From positions 186,001-250,000 of the forward strand of contig JAHIYE010000014.1 of NCBI GenBank assembly GCA_018815325.1: DNA of 64,000 nt. Reading direction: 5' to 3'. This stretch comes from Gammaproteobacteria bacterium. GTDB taxonomy: Bacteria; Pseudomonadota; Gammaproteobacteria; Burkholderiales; Burkholderiaceae_C. The stretch's first letter is position 1, and the number at the start of each line of letters is the position of its first letter. Shown here piece by piece: positions 16,949 to 25,463 of this stretch. The position numbers and the translations under genes were made by a program. The notes under the pieces are model-generated. The model was not told the DNA's origin, did not search any database, and worked only from the letters and a program-made list of their open reading frames with translations.

Positions 16949-17901
16949 GCCGTGACTCCAGGATCAATCACGGCGTGCGATGAGCTTGGTGTCGTCGAGG
17001 TCCGCGCGATCTGGAGCTGCACATCGGCCAGCTGCGCTTCGGCCAGCAATGCTGGCCAGGGCGGGACATCGTTGTCCCGTTCCAGCAAGGTGGCAACAGG
17101 ACCGGTCAGGCTCAGGGTATAGGCATATAAATCCCAGACGACCTGGGCGACCGGGGAGCCGTGGGCATCTATCAGCAAGGTGTCGCCGTTGCCGTCCTGC
17201 TGTTCCATGAATCCGGCCACGTGGATTTCTTCGACGCGCTCCAGGGGCAGGGACTGGATGTAGGTTCTGGCATCGCGATGGTGATTGACGCTGGAGACAT
17301 GAACATTGTTGACATCGAGCAGCAGGCCGCAGCCGGTGCGGCGCACAATTTCGGTGATGAACATGGCCTCGGTCATGGTGGAGGCCGAAAATTCGACGTA
17401 GGTCGCAGGGTTTTCCAGCAGCATGTGTCGCTTGAGATGGGTTTGCGTCTGGTCAATGTGGTCGCAAACCCGCTGTAGCGTCGTTTGGGTGTAGGGCAGT
17501 GGCAGCAGGTCATTGAGAAACACGCCGTCATGCGTGGACCAGGCCAGGTGTTCTGAGAAAGACTGGGGTTGATACCGTTCGAGCAGCAATGCCAGTGCAT
17601 CAAGATGCGCGAGGTCCAGCGGTGCTTCTGCTCCGATTGAAAGTGCCACCCCGTGCACAGAGAGGGGATAGTGTTCGCGAATGTGAGTCAGGTAATGGTG
17701 AAACGGGCCGCCTGCCACCATGAAGTTCTCGGCATGCACCTCAAAGAAGCCGACATCCGGCCGCGTTTCGACAATCTCCTGAAAATGTGCGGATTTCAAA
17801 CCCACGCCAGACCGCCGGGGCAAGGCGCGGGCGGCAGCACCCGAGAACTGGAAGCTGTGAGCCTGTGGGGTGCTCATGCTGTGTGCTGCCTTGTCAGCCA
17901 T
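16945..17901 (-). CDS. bufB: DUF692 multinuclear iron enzyme, BufB/MbnB-like
   Basis: 318 residues from the ATG at 17901, three bases after the bufA stop; an ATG at 17877 (MSTPQAH) is also possible. Conserved DUF692 elements are readable: [73 protein letters not shown] and DAHGSPV, whose His, Glu, Asp and Asn residues hold the iron cluster in the MbnB/BufB fold. The enzyme converts cysteines of the precursor to oxygen-dependent heterocycles or thioamides. It acts with the DUF2063 partner downstream. Confidence 0.87.
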   Translation of the reverse strand: MADKAAHSMSTPQAHSFQFSGAAARALPRRSGVGLKSAHFQEIVETRPDVGFFEVHAENFMVAGGPFHHYLTHIREHYPLSVHGVALSIGAEAPLDLAHLDALALLLERYQPQSFSEHLAWSTHDGVFLNDLLPLPYTQTTLQRVCDHIDQTQTHLKRHMLLENPATYVEFSASTMTEAMFITEIVRRTGCGLLLDVNNVHVSSVNHHRDARTYIQSLPLERVEEIHVAGFMEQQDGNGDTLLIDAHGSPVAQVVWDLYAYTLSLTGPVATLLERDNDVPPWPALLAEAQLADVQLQIARTSTTPSSSHAVIDPGVTA

Positions 17902-17903
17902 GT

Positions 17904-18215
17904 TCAGGACTTCATTTCCTTGAAGGCCTTCATCTGACCAAAACCAGTTGGGGAGGTTTTGGAGGCCGTTTTTTCGCAAGTGCCTTTCGGAACGAGCGAC
18001 CAGGCATTACCCTGGTGATCCATCTTGGATGTGCCTGCGCAGGTGGTGCCGGGGCCGGCGGCACAATCGTTCTTGCCTTTCAAGGCGACACCGAAACAAT
18101 GTTCCTTGTCGGGCGCCTGGGCCGCAGCGGGGGTCGCGGCAATGGTGAGGGCTGCGCCCATGGCAAGGGCCAGGGCAGCGGCTGAGGCATAGCGTGAAGT
18201 GGTCGTGGTTTTCAT
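17904..18215 (-). CDS. bufA1: DUF2282 precursor peptide, bufferin-type (BufA1)
   Basis: 103 residues with a signal peptide (hydrophobic [17 protein letters not shown], cleavage predicted after AAQA at 34), so the product is exported. The mature part has four cysteines, Cys40, Cys51, Cys59 and Cys80, in the DUF2282 pattern ([26 protein letters not shown]). In DUF2282 bufferins these cysteines are modified by the DUF692/DUF2063 pair and the mature peptide binds copper in the periplasm. The C-terminal tail after Cys80 is longer than usual and lysine-rich. It is the first gene of the operon, 70 bases below a predicted ECF promoter. Confidence 0.87.
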   Translation of the reverse strand: MKTTTTSRYASAAALALAMGAALTIAATPAAAQAPDKEHCFGVALKGKNDCAAGPGTTCAGTSKMDHQGNAWSLVPKGTCEKTASKTSPTGFGQMKAFKEMKS

Positions 18216-18290
18216 GGGGAATCCTCTCTAGGTTGAAATGGCAACAGTCATCAGCCGCATACACCGAGATGTACTGGGCTGTACGGTTAA

Positions 18291-18317
18291 GTCGTGGCGT
18301 CTGCTGGATTCCTTACA
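18291..18317 (-). promoter_or_regulatory. Predicted ECF-type promoter of the bufferin operon
   Basis: On the minus strand TGTAAG (18317-18312) and CGAC (18294-18291) stand 23 bases apart from start to start, as in the mtnP, flavoprotein and arsS promoters. The predicted transcription start is near 18284, about 70 bases before bufA. Confidence 0.6.
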
Positions 18318-18511
18318 GGTGTTTCTTATTCTTTGTCAGCAGTCCAAGGAGGGGTACATCGGCAACTTGGTTCGCTGCACTGCAGCAGGAGACGCTCTAC
18401 GGAGCCTGGGTCACCTGCTGCAGTGTCGGCTGGTGTGGTGCCGACACGGGCCTGTGGGTCGACGGATCTGAAGCGCCAGTCCACGCGTCCCCAGCTGAAT
18501 CCCGACATAAG

Positions 18512-18538
18512 TGTAAGAATGGCTGGGCTGGCTGCGAC
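18512..18538 (+). promoter_or_regulatory. Predicted ECF-type promoter of the arsenosugar operon
   Basis: TGTAAG (18512-18517) and CGAC (18535-18538) are 23 bases apart from start to start. The -35 region continues as TGTAAGAATGG, identical over 11 bases to the msrP promoter at 59653. Predicted transcription start near 18546, about 53 bases before arsS. The space between the two divergent promoters (18318-18511) shows no gene. Confidence 0.62.
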
Positions 18539-18598
18539 AGACGGTATCTCTCCTTGATACAGCGGCCAGTACACCGAGTAAGACTACCCAGGATTGCC

Positions 18599-19579
18599 AT
18601 GCACGCCACCCTCCCATTGCTCCAGGCCACGGAATTCCCGTCGCTTCGGCGCCATCAGCTCACGACGCTCCAGGTGAATCTGGGCTATCGCTGTAACCAG
18701 TCCTGCGTGCACTGCCATGTCAATGCAGGCCCCAACCGAACCGAGATGATGGACGAGGATACGCTGGGCCTGATTGCCCAGGTGCTGCAGGCGCGTGCTA
18801 TTGAAACCCTTGACCTGACCGGTGGTGCGCCGGAACTGCACGGAGGTTTCAGGCGGCTGGTACAGCAGGCCCGAGCCTTGGGTGTGCGGGTGATTGATCG
18901 TTGTAACCTGACCATCCTGTTCGAACCGGGACAGGAGGATTTGGCGCAGTTTCTGGCTGACCAACAAGTGGAGGTCGTAGCCTCACTGCCCTGCTATTCA
19001 CTGGAGAATGTGGACAAGCAGCGGGGCGAGGGCGTGTTCGACAAGAGTATCGCTGCGCTGAAGCAACTCAATGCGCTGGGCTACGGGCAGCCTGGCTCGG
19101 GGCTTACGCTGAATCTCGTTTACAACCCCCAGGGACCTTCGTTGCCGCCTGACCAGGTCAAGCTGCAGGCTGATTACAAGCGAGAGCTGTCCAGCCACTT
19201 CGGCATTGTGTTCAATGATCTTTTTGCACTGGCCAACATGCCCATCAAGCGCTTTGGTTCCATGCTGATTTCCAAAGGCCAGTTCCGAACCTATATGCAA
19301 TTGTTGCGGGACAGCTTTGCTGGAGGCAATCTGGAGCACGTCATGTGCCGCAGTCTGGTCAGCGTGGACTGGCAGGGCTATCTCTACGACTGTGACTTCA
19401 ACCAGCAGCTGGAACTGCCGTTGCCGTTGCTTGGCGGTGTGCATGCCCCATCTGGTCGGCCCCATCTGCGGGAGCTCATGCAATTCGATCCACAGGGACA
19501 CCCCATACGCGTGGCGGATCACTGCTACGGTTGCACGGCTGGCCAGGGTAGCAGCTGCGGCGGCGCTTTGCCGGAGTGA
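18599..19579 (+). CDS. arsS: Arsenosugar biosynthesis radical SAM protein ArsS
   Basis: 326 residues from the ATG at 18599. The radical SAM cluster motif is GYRCNQSCVHCH with Cys32, Cys36 and Cys39. The C-terminal part (HVMCRSLVSVDWQGYLYDCDFNQQL, then DHCYGCTAGQGSSCGG) is the DUF3641-type extension of ArsS with further cysteines. ArsS joins the 5'-deoxyadenosyl radical of SAM to dimethylarsinous acid, giving 5'-deoxy-5'-dimethylarsinoyl-adenosine, the first arsenosugar precursor. It is the first gene of the operon and needs methylated arsenic from ArsM at its end. Relatives can be selenoproteins; here the visible positions are cysteine. A longer upstream frame exists but gives no family sequence. 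Confidence 0.9.
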   Translation: MHATLPLLQATEFPSLRRHQLTTLQVNLGYRCNQSCVHCHVNAGPNRTEMMDEDTLGLIAQVLQARAIETLDLTGGAPELHGGFRRLVQQARALGVRVIDRCNLTILFEPGQEDLAQFLADQQVEVVASLPCYSLENVDKQRGEGVFDKSIAALKQLNALGYGQPGSGLTLNLVYNPQGPSLPPDQVKLQADYKRELSSHFGIVFNDLFALANMPIKRFGSMLISKGQFRTYMQLLRDSFAGGNLEHVMCRSLVSVDWQGYLYDCDFNQQLELPLPLLGGVHAPSGRPHLRELMQFDPQGHPIRVADHCYGCTAGQGSSCGGALPE

Positions 19580-19584
19580 GCAGC

Positions 19585-21771
19585 ATGAACGCCAGCAAGT
19601 CGGGGCGCAACGGGAAGCTGATTCTGGTGGGGCTGGCTGCCCTGTTGATCATGGGATTTTTTGCCTTTGATCTGCAGTATTTTCTGACACTCGAAGGACT
19701 CAAATCCAGCGTCGACCGGCTTGCGAGCTGGCGCGATGCCTCGCCGCTGTTCGTGGGGCTTGCCTTCGGCGCTGTCTATGTGCTGGTGACAGCGCTCTCG
19801 TTGCCGGGGGCTGCCATCATGACACTGGCAGTTGGTGCGCTGTTCGGACTTTTTTGGGGGGTGGTGATTGCATCGTTTGCCTCAAGTATTGGGGCAACGC
19901 TGGCCTTCTGGACCTCGCGTTATGTTTTGCGGGATATGGTGCAGGCGCGTTTTGGCGCGCGGCTCAAGGGTGTCAATGAGGGCATGGCCCAGGACGGCGC
20001 TTTCTATCTCTTCACCTTGCGACTGGTGCCGGTTTTCCCCTTTTTCCTCATCAACCTGCTGATGGGGCTGACCACGATCCGGAGCTGGACCTATTACTGG
20101 GTCAGCCAGGCGGGGATGCTGGCGGGAACGCTGGTTTATGTGAATGCGGGAACGCAACTCGCGCAGATTGAAGGCCTGGCGGGCATTGTGTCGCCGGGCT
20201 TGCTGTTGTCGTTCGTCTTGCTGGGCGTTTTCCCTTTGCTGGCGCGGGGTGTGCTCGGCTGGCTGCAACGACGCAGGGTCTATGCGCGCTGGCAGCGCCC
20301 CCGGACATTTGATCGCAACCTGGTGGTGATTGGGGCCGGGGCGGCCGGTCTGGTCACGGCCTACATCGGTGCGGCTGTGAAAGCCAAGGTGACGCTGGTC
20401 GAGGCCCACAAGATGGGCGGTGACTGCCTGAACTATGGCTGTGTACCCAGCAAGGCGCTGATCAAGAGCGCGAAGCTGGCGCACCAGATCCGGCATGCGG
20501 AGCACTATGGCTTGAAGGCAAGCGAGCCGGGGTTCAGTTTTGCAGACGTCATGGCCCGTGTCCATGCCGTGACTCGCGATATCGAGCCGCATGACAGTGT
20601 AGAGCGCTACACGTCGCTTGGGGTCGAGGTTCTGCAGGGCTATGCCAGGATCGTCGATCCGTGGACAGTTGAAATCAAACTCAACGATGGCAGTACGCAG
20701 CGCCTCACGACGCGCAGCATCGTCGTGGCTGCAGGGGCACGGCCATTCGTGCCGCCCTTGCCGGGTATCGAGGAGGCAGGCTATGTCACCAGCGACACCC
20801 TGTGGAACGAATTTGCCAAACTGGACGCGCCGCCAGCACGCCTGGTGGTGCTGGGTGGTGGCCCTATCGGATGCGAACTGGCACAAAGCCTGGCCCGACT
20901 CGGCTCTTCCGTGACGCAGATCGAGATGGCGCCGCGCATCATGATGCGGGAGGACGAGGAGGTTTCTGACTTGGCCCGCGCTTCGTTGAGTCGGGATGGC
21001 GTGAAGGTGTTGACGGGGCACAAGGCCTTGCGCTGTGAACAAGAAACCGAAGACGGCATAACGCACAGGTTCATCGTGGTTGAGTCGGGTGGGCAGGAAC
21101 AACGCATCGCGTTTGACACACTGGTCTGCGCAGTTGGCCGGGTGGCGCGTCTGCAGGGCTATGGCCTGGAAGAGTTGGGCATCCAGACCCAGCGCACGGT
21201 GGTCACCAACGATTACCTTGAGACGATCTATCCCAACATCTTTGCGGCGGGTGATGTCGCGGGGCCCTACCAGTTCACGCATACGGCGTCACACCAGGCC
21301 TGGTATGCCGCGGTGAACGCCCTGTTTGGTGACTTCAAGCGTTTCAAGGCCGATTATTCGGTGATCCCCTGGGCCACCTTCATCGACCCGGAAGTGGCAC
21401 GTGTAGGCCTCAATGAGCAGGAGGCGCAGGAAAATGGTATTGCCTACGAGCTGACAAAGTACGGCATGAATGATTTGGACCGGGCGATTGCGGACGGTGC
21501 GGCGTATGGCTTTGTGAAAGTGCTGACCGTACCAGGCAAGGATCGTATTTTGGGCGTGACGATCGTAGGTGAGCATGCCGCTGACCTGCTTGCCGAGTTT
21601 GTGCTGGCGATGCGGCACGGCCTCGGACTGAACAAGATCCTGGGCACCATCCATATTTACCCCACGCTGGCAGAGGCGAACAAGTACGCGGCCGGCGAGT
21701 GGAAGCGTGCCCATGCGCCGCAGAAAATCCTGGCATGGCTGGCTCGCTACCACGCGTGGCGCAGGGGTTAG
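19585..21771 (+). CDS. VTT-domain membrane protein fused to a mercuric-reductase-like flavoprotein
   Basis: 728 residues from the ATG at 19585 with GGAG upstream; a GTG at 19576 overlapping the arsS stop is possible. Residues about 1-230 are a TVP38/TMEM64 (VTT/DedA-type) membrane domain with six hydrophobic stretches and the signature FSSSIGATLAFWTSRYVLRD-like region and RLVPVFPFFLINLLMG. Residues about 245-728 are a class I pyridine nucleotide-disulfide reductase: FAD motif VVIGAGAAGLVTAYI, redox-active pair Cys281/Cys286 in GGDCLNYGCVPSK, NAD motif VVLGGGPIGCELAQSLARLG, AAGDVAGPYQFTH, and a C-terminal dimerisation domain. The mercuric-reductase C-terminal cysteine pair is absent. Such fusions occur in arsenosugar clusters; the substrate is unknown. 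Confidence 0.85.
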   Translation: MNASKSGRNGKLILVGLAALLIMGFFAFDLQYFLTLEGLKSSVDRLASWRDASPLFVGLAFGAVYVLVTALSLPGAAIMTLAVGALFGLFWGVVIASFASSIGATLAFWTSRYVLRDMVQARFGARLKGVNEGMAQDGAFYLFTLRLVPVFPFFLINLLMGLTTIRSWTYYWVSQAGMLAGTLVYVNAGTQLAQIEGLAGIVSPGLLLSFVLLGVFPLLARGVLGWLQRRRVYARWQRPRTFDRNLVVIGAGAAGLVTAYIGAAVKAKVTLVEAHKMGGDCLNYGCVPSKALIKSAKLAHQIRHAEHYGLKASEPGFSFADVMARVHAVTRDIEPHDSVERYTSLGVEVLQGYARIVDPWTVEIKLNDGSTQRLTTRSIVVAAGARPFVPPLPGIEEAGYVTSDTLWNEFAKLDAPPARLVVLGGGPIGCELAQSLARLGSSVTQIEMAPRIMMREDEEVSDLARASLSRDGVKVLTGHKALRCEQETEDGITHRFIVVESGGQEQRIAFDTLVCAVGRVARLQGYGLEELGIQTQRTVVTNDYLETIYPNIFAAGDVAGPYQFTHTASHQAWYAAVNALFGDFKRFKADYSVIPWATFIDPEVARVGLNEQEAQENGIAYELTKYGMNDLDRAIADGAAYGFVKVLTVPGKDRILGVTIVGEHAADLLAEFVLAMRHGLGLNKILGTIHIYPTLAEANKYAAGEWKRAHAPQKILAWLARYHAWRRG

Positions 21772-21774
21772 CGG

Positions 21775-21840
21775 ATGAAAAGCTGGTTCAGGCAATTGAT
21801 GGCGTTGTTGATCCTGGCAGGGAGTGGCAGCCGGTCATGA
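21775..21840 (+). CDS. 21-residue hydrophobic reading frame, translationally coupled
   Basis: An ATG at 21775, four bases after the flavoprotein stop and behind AGGGG, opens a frame that ends with a TGA overlapping the next ATG (ATGA at 21837-21840). It begins MKSWFRQLMALLILAG, a charged start followed by a hydrophobic run. It could be a small membrane peptide, the remnant of an exported protein or only a coupling frame that carries ribosomes to the glycosyltransferase. Too short for a firm call. Confidence 0.3.
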   Translation: MKSWFRQLMALLILAGSGSRS

Positions 21841-22508
21841 AGTTTTCAATCATCGTGCCTGTGCTGAATGAGGCAGGAGCCATGCCAGCGTTGGCAGCGC
21901 AGCTGCTGCCCCTGATGCGTGAGGGGGCCGAGGTATTGCTGGTGGATGGCGGCAGCACGGATGACACATGCGCGCTGGCTGTGCGTGCTGGTCTTCAGGT
22001 TCTCCATTCCGCGTGCGGGCGTGCTACACAGATGAATGCCGGGGCTGCAAGGACAACGGGTGATGTGCTGCTGTTTCTGCATGCGGACACGCAATTGCCG
22101 CCGAGGGCGCTGGAGCAGGTGCAATCATCATTGCAGTCGCCGTGCTGCTGGGGACGTTTTGATGTGCGGATCAGTGGCCAGTCACGCATGCTGGGGGTGG
22201 TGGCCTTCATGATGAACTGGCGCTCGCGCCTGACCGGCATGGCAACAGGGGATCAGGCCATCTTCATGACGCGGCAGGCCTTCGAGTCGATAGGCGGCAT
22301 GCCAGAGCAGCCCTTGATGGAAGATATTGAAGTGTCCCGGCGTTTGCGGGCGCTCGCTCCGCCTGCATGTCTTAGGTGCAAGGTCACCACATCGGGGCGC
22401 CGCTGGGAGTCGCGCGGTGTGTGGCAGACGATCTTTCTGATGTGGCGTTTGCGCTGGGCCTATTGGCGAGGCACACCAGCCAGCCAGCTGGCAGAGGCCT
22501 ACCGGTGA
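21837..22508 (+). CDS. TIGR04283-type glycosyltransferase of arsenosugar clusters
   Basis: 223 residues, a family 2 glycosyltransferase: FSIIVPVLNEAGAMPALAAQL, the nucleotide-binding LLVDGGSTDDTC, and the D-x-D-like FLHADTQLP, then the acceptor region MEDIEVSRRLRAL. The compact size and the H-A-D motif fit the TIGR04283 group found next to arsS and arsM. It is expected to add a sugar or glycerol-phosphate-type group to the arsenic ribose derivative, but the reaction is not proven. It overlaps the next gene by GTGA. Confidence 0.82.
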   Translation: MKFSIIVPVLNEAGAMPALAAQLLPLMREGAEVLLVDGGSTDDTCALAVRAGLQVLHSACGRATQMNAGAARTTGDVLLFLHADTQLPPRALEQVQSSLQSPCCWGRFDVRISGQSRMLGVVAFMMNWRSRLTGMATGDQAIFMTRQAFESIGGMPEQPLMEDIEVSRRLRALAPPACLRCKVTTSGRRWESRGVWQTIFLMWRLRWAYWRGTPASQLAEAYR

Positions 22509-23152
22509 TCAGCACCCGGATCGTCATATTCGCCAAGGCCCCCCTGGCTGGCTATGCCAAGACCCGGTTGATCCCGGCCCTTGGCGTCGAAGGGGCAGCA
22601 CGGCTGGCAAGGCACATGCTGTTGCACGCTGTGCGCACCGCATGCGCCGCGGAGCTGGGACCGGTGGAGTTGTGCGTGGCACCCGATCGGGTGGACCCGG
22701 TATGGCGAGCGCTGGATCTGCCAGCAGGACTGATATGGTCGGAACAGGGTGACGGTGACCTTGGCGCGCGCATGGCCCGGGCTGCGACAAGGGCATTGAC
22801 TGCTGGATCGAACGTCGTGCTGATCGGGACGGATTGTCCGGCGCTGGGTGTTGTCGATCTGCAGAATGCAGCGGCAGCCTTGCGAGAGCACGATGCCACG
22901 ATGGTGCCGGTGTCGGATGGTGGCTATGTCTTGCTGGGCTTGCGGCGCTTTCATGCCACCTTGTTTGACGACATGCCCTGGAGTACGAACGTGGTGGCCG
23001 AGCAAACCCTGCGCAGGCTTGGTGCGATTGCATGGTCCGTGAAAGTACAAACGACCCTGCATGACATTGACGAGCCGGATGATCTGCAATGGCTGCCGCC
23101 GGACTGGGCGCATCTCAAGACGATGAATGATCATGCTGTTCAGAATAACTAG
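22505..23152 (+). CDS. TIGR04282-type glycosyltransferase/nucleotidyltransferase of arsenosugar clusters
   Basis: 215 residues from a GTG at 22505 that overlaps the previous stop (GTGA). The motifs IVIFAKAPLAGYAKTRLIPALG, VVLIGTDCPALG, MVPVSDGGYVLLGLRRFH and PWSTNVVAEQTLRRL are those of the DUF2064/TIGR04282 family, a GT-A fold related to nucleotidyltransferases such as CofC. The usual partner is the TIGR04283 enzyme upstream. It probably activates or attaches the side chain of the arsenosugar; the donor is unknown. Confidence 0.82.
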   Translation: MISTRIVIFAKAPLAGYAKTRLIPALGVEGAARLARHMLLHAVRTACAAELGPVELCVAPDRVDPVWRALDLPAGLIWSEQGDGDLGARMARAATRALTAGSNVVLIGTDCPALGVVDLQNAAAALREHDATMVPVSDGGYVLLGLRRFHATLFDDMPWSTNVVAEQTLRRLGAIAWSVKVQTTLHDIDEPDDLQWLPPDWAHLKTMNDHAVQNN

Positions 23153-23903
23153 CATCCTCTTGCATGCGTGCGTCGTGCTGATGTTCTGTGCCACACAGGC
23201 GCAAGGCCAGAGTGTTGTGGTCGGGCGGTTTGTGGTGTCTACCGCCTCAGTGCCCGCGCCCTGGGAAGTGATCAGACTGGACCAGCGGGTGGCGCCGACC
23301 CAGTACCGGGTGGTGTCATGGGATGGCGTGCCGGCCGTGGAGGCCCGGGCTGAGGCCAGCATGGCCTTGCTGGCCCGCCCGCTGGAGGTCGACCTCGTTG
23401 CCACGCCGGTTCTGTGCTGGCGCTGGCGTGTGGACGGCGTGGTCAAGACGGCAGACATGGCAACCAAGCAGGGTGATGACTATGCAGCCCGGGTGTACGT
23501 GGCATTCAAGCTGCCAGCGCAAGCCATGAGTCTGGCTACACGCGCCAAGCTGGGGCTGGCGCGTGCGATCTACGGCCCGCATGTGCCCGACGCGGCCATC
23601 AACTATGTATGGGATAACCGACATGCCGTCGGGACCCGGCAAGCCAATGCCTACACGGACCGCACCTTGATGATTGTTCAGCGCTCGGGCGCTGGGCAGG
23701 CAGGTGCCTGGGTGAATGAACGCGTGAATGTGCTGGCCGATGCGCAGCAGATATTTGGCGCAGAGCAGATCAAGGCCAGCCTGCTGGCGCTGGCGGCCGA
23801 TACAGACAACACGGGCGAGCGGACTCGCTCAGGTTTTGCGGACTTGCATTTTGTGCGCCAGGATGCCGCATGTGACTTTGCGCCCGATCCCCGCCCGCCA
23901 TGA
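23127..23903 (+). CDS. DUF3047 protein, exported
   Basis: 258 residues with an N-terminal signal peptide (LLHACVVLMFCATQAQGQ). DUF3047 features are readable: RVVSWDGVPAVEARAEASMALLARPL, CWRWRVDGVVKTADMATKQGDDYAARVYVAF, INYVWDN and ALAADTDNTGERTRSGFADLHF. The protein should act in the periplasm. The family function is unknown; its presence inside the arsenosugar operon suggests a role in the pathway or in envelope handling of its product. It overlaps the preceding gene by 26 bp; ATG at 23133 is an alternative start. A paralogue is at 34054-34878. Confidence 0.78.
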   Translation: MIMLFRITSILLHACVVLMFCATQAQGQSVVVGRFVVSTASVPAPWEVIRLDQRVAPTQYRVVSWDGVPAVEARAEASMALLARPLEVDLVATPVLCWRWRVDGVVKTADMATKQGDDYAARVYVAFKLPAQAMSLATRAKLGLARAIYGPHVPDAAINYVWDNRHAVGTRQANAYTDRTLMIVQRSGAGQAGAWVNERVNVLADAQQIFGAEQIKASLLALAADTDNTGERTRSGFADLHFVRQDAACDFAPDPRPP

Positions 23904-24009
23904 AGTCAGTCGTGCGCCAGCAGGACATTTCCCCAATTGTTTATTCATGCGTGCGGCCATCCGCGCGGCCTCTCGCATGCCTTATGTGATGAACCAGGAG
24001 CCAGACAAC

Positions 24010-25050
24010 ATGCATGACATCGTTCAAGACTATTACGGACGCCAGCTTCAGCAGACAGCTGATCTCAAGACCAGTGCCTGTTGTGACATCGGCCAGATAC
24101 CCGAGTGGCTCAAGCCGTTGCTGGCGCGCATTCATCCCGAGGTGCTGTCGCGCTATTACGGTTGCGGCCTGGTCTGTCCGCCCTTGCTGGAAGGTTGCCG
24201 CGTGTTGGATCTGGGCTGCGGGTCAGGTCGCGATGTCTATGCCTTGGCGCAGTTGGTTGGGCCAACAGGCAGAGTCGTTGGCGTGGACATGACTGGCGAG
24301 CAGCTTGCCGTGGCAGAAAAATACCGTGCACTTCACACTGATACTTTCGGCTTTGACAATGTCAGTTTTCTGAGGGGCTATATCGAATCCCTGGATGAGC
24401 TCGATCTGGAGCCTGGCAGCTTCGATGTCATCGTGTCGAACTGCGTCGTCAACCTCTCGCCGGACAAGGATGCGGTTCTCAAGGGCGTCTACCAGTTACT
24501 CAAGCCCGGGGGGGAGTTCTATTTCTCGGATGTGTATGCGGACCGGCGCGTTCCCGATACGGTACGCAACGACCCGGTGCTGTATGGGGAGTGCCTGGGG
24601 GGAGCGCTGTACTGGAATGATTTTCAGCGGCTGGCACAGCGCCAGGGCTTTGTCGATCCCCGTCTGGTGACGGACCGGCCCCTGACCATCACGGACCCGG
24701 ACTTGCAGCCTCGTGTCGGCAACCTGCGCTTTTATTCTGCGACCTACCGCCTGTTCAAGCTGGACCGCCTGGAGACCGCCTGCGAGGATTATGGTCAGGC
24801 GGTGATCTACCGCGGCTCCATTCCTAACCATGTGGACCGCTTTGTGCTGGACAAGCACCACGATATCGAAACCGGTCGTGTATTTTCCGTTTGTGGCAAC
24901 ACCTGGCAAATGCTGCATGACACGCGGTTTGCGGCCCACTTCGATTTCGTCGGGGATTTCAGCCGGCACTTCGGTTTGTTTGAAGGTTGCGGGGGAGGAT
25001 TGCCTTTTGACAAGAGCTCGGCAGCAGATGCCGGGGCCAGTTGCTGCTAG
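24010..25050 (+). CDS. arsM: Arsenite S-adenosylmethionine methyltransferase ArsM
   Basis: 346 residues. The start at 24010 is chosen because AGGAG stands 9 bases before it; longer frames from 23728 lack a family N-terminus. The SAM motif VLDLGCGSGRD is at 65-75. Candidate arsenic-binding cysteines are Cys52/Cys56 in GCGLVC, Cys145 in SNCVVNLS and Cys195 in GECLGG, matching the conserved cysteines of ArsM. A C-terminal region ends GASCC. The enzyme methylates As(III) with SAM to mono- and dimethylarsenicals, which ArsS then uses. It is the last recognisable gene of the operon. Confidence 0.9.
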   Translation: MHDIVQDYYGRQLQQTADLKTSACCDIGQIPEWLKPLLARIHPEVLSRYYGCGLVCPPLLEGCRVLDLGCGSGRDVYALAQLVGPTGRVVGVDMTGEQLAVAEKYRALHTDTFGFDNVSFLRGYIESLDELDLEPGSFDVIVSNCVVNLSPDKDAVLKGVYQLLKPGGEFYFSDVYADRRVPDTVRNDPVLYGECLGGALYWNDFQRLAQRQGFVDPRLVTDRPLTITDPDLQPRVGNLRFYSATYRLFKLDRLETACEDYGQAVIYRGSIPNHVDRFVLDKHHDIETGRVFSVCGNTWQMLHDTRFAAHFDFVGDFSRHFGLFEGCGGGLPFDKSSAADAGASCC

Positions 25051-25463
25051 GGAGTGACCGCCTGGTACTGCTTCTGGCGTGGACTCAATGTCACGCCCAA
25101 GCTGGCTGCCTCGATGGCCTGGCTGATGCTCCAGTTGTTCCGACGGCAAGGCCCGCAGGTCAGTAATTGCGCGTAATCCCGTTAGAAAGCGGTGGGGCTA
25201 CTGAAAACCGCATGGGTAGGTCCTGAATGGCTGTGAGCATGTGCTCACTTTTGGTTAATCCATTATTTTTAATGGTATTTCTTCCGCTCATAGAGAAAAC
25301 ATAGGCGATTCAGCTGGCATAGAAGTGCGTGTGCAGTACAGAAGCATCAAAAAATTATTTTGTAGAAATATGAAAATAACCCTAAATAAGCCCCTAAATC
25401 TGCCGTTAAGAAAGATACGAACACGGAGAAAAGCCACGGATCAAAACGGGTTTATTAACCAAT
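25051..25463. other. 413-bp AT-richer intergenic region
   Basis: No gene is recognised. A hairpin GTGAGCA/TGCTCAC (25233-25239, 25242-25248) is followed by TTTT and may end transcription of the arsenosugar operon. From 25250 the base composition turns clearly AT-rich, then returns to normal at the next gene. Confidence 0.5.

Noticed and set aside
18194-18598. Longer N-terminus for ArsS
   Set aside because: The open frame upstream of 18599 crosses the promoter region and lacks family sequence; ATG at 18599 gives the proper start.
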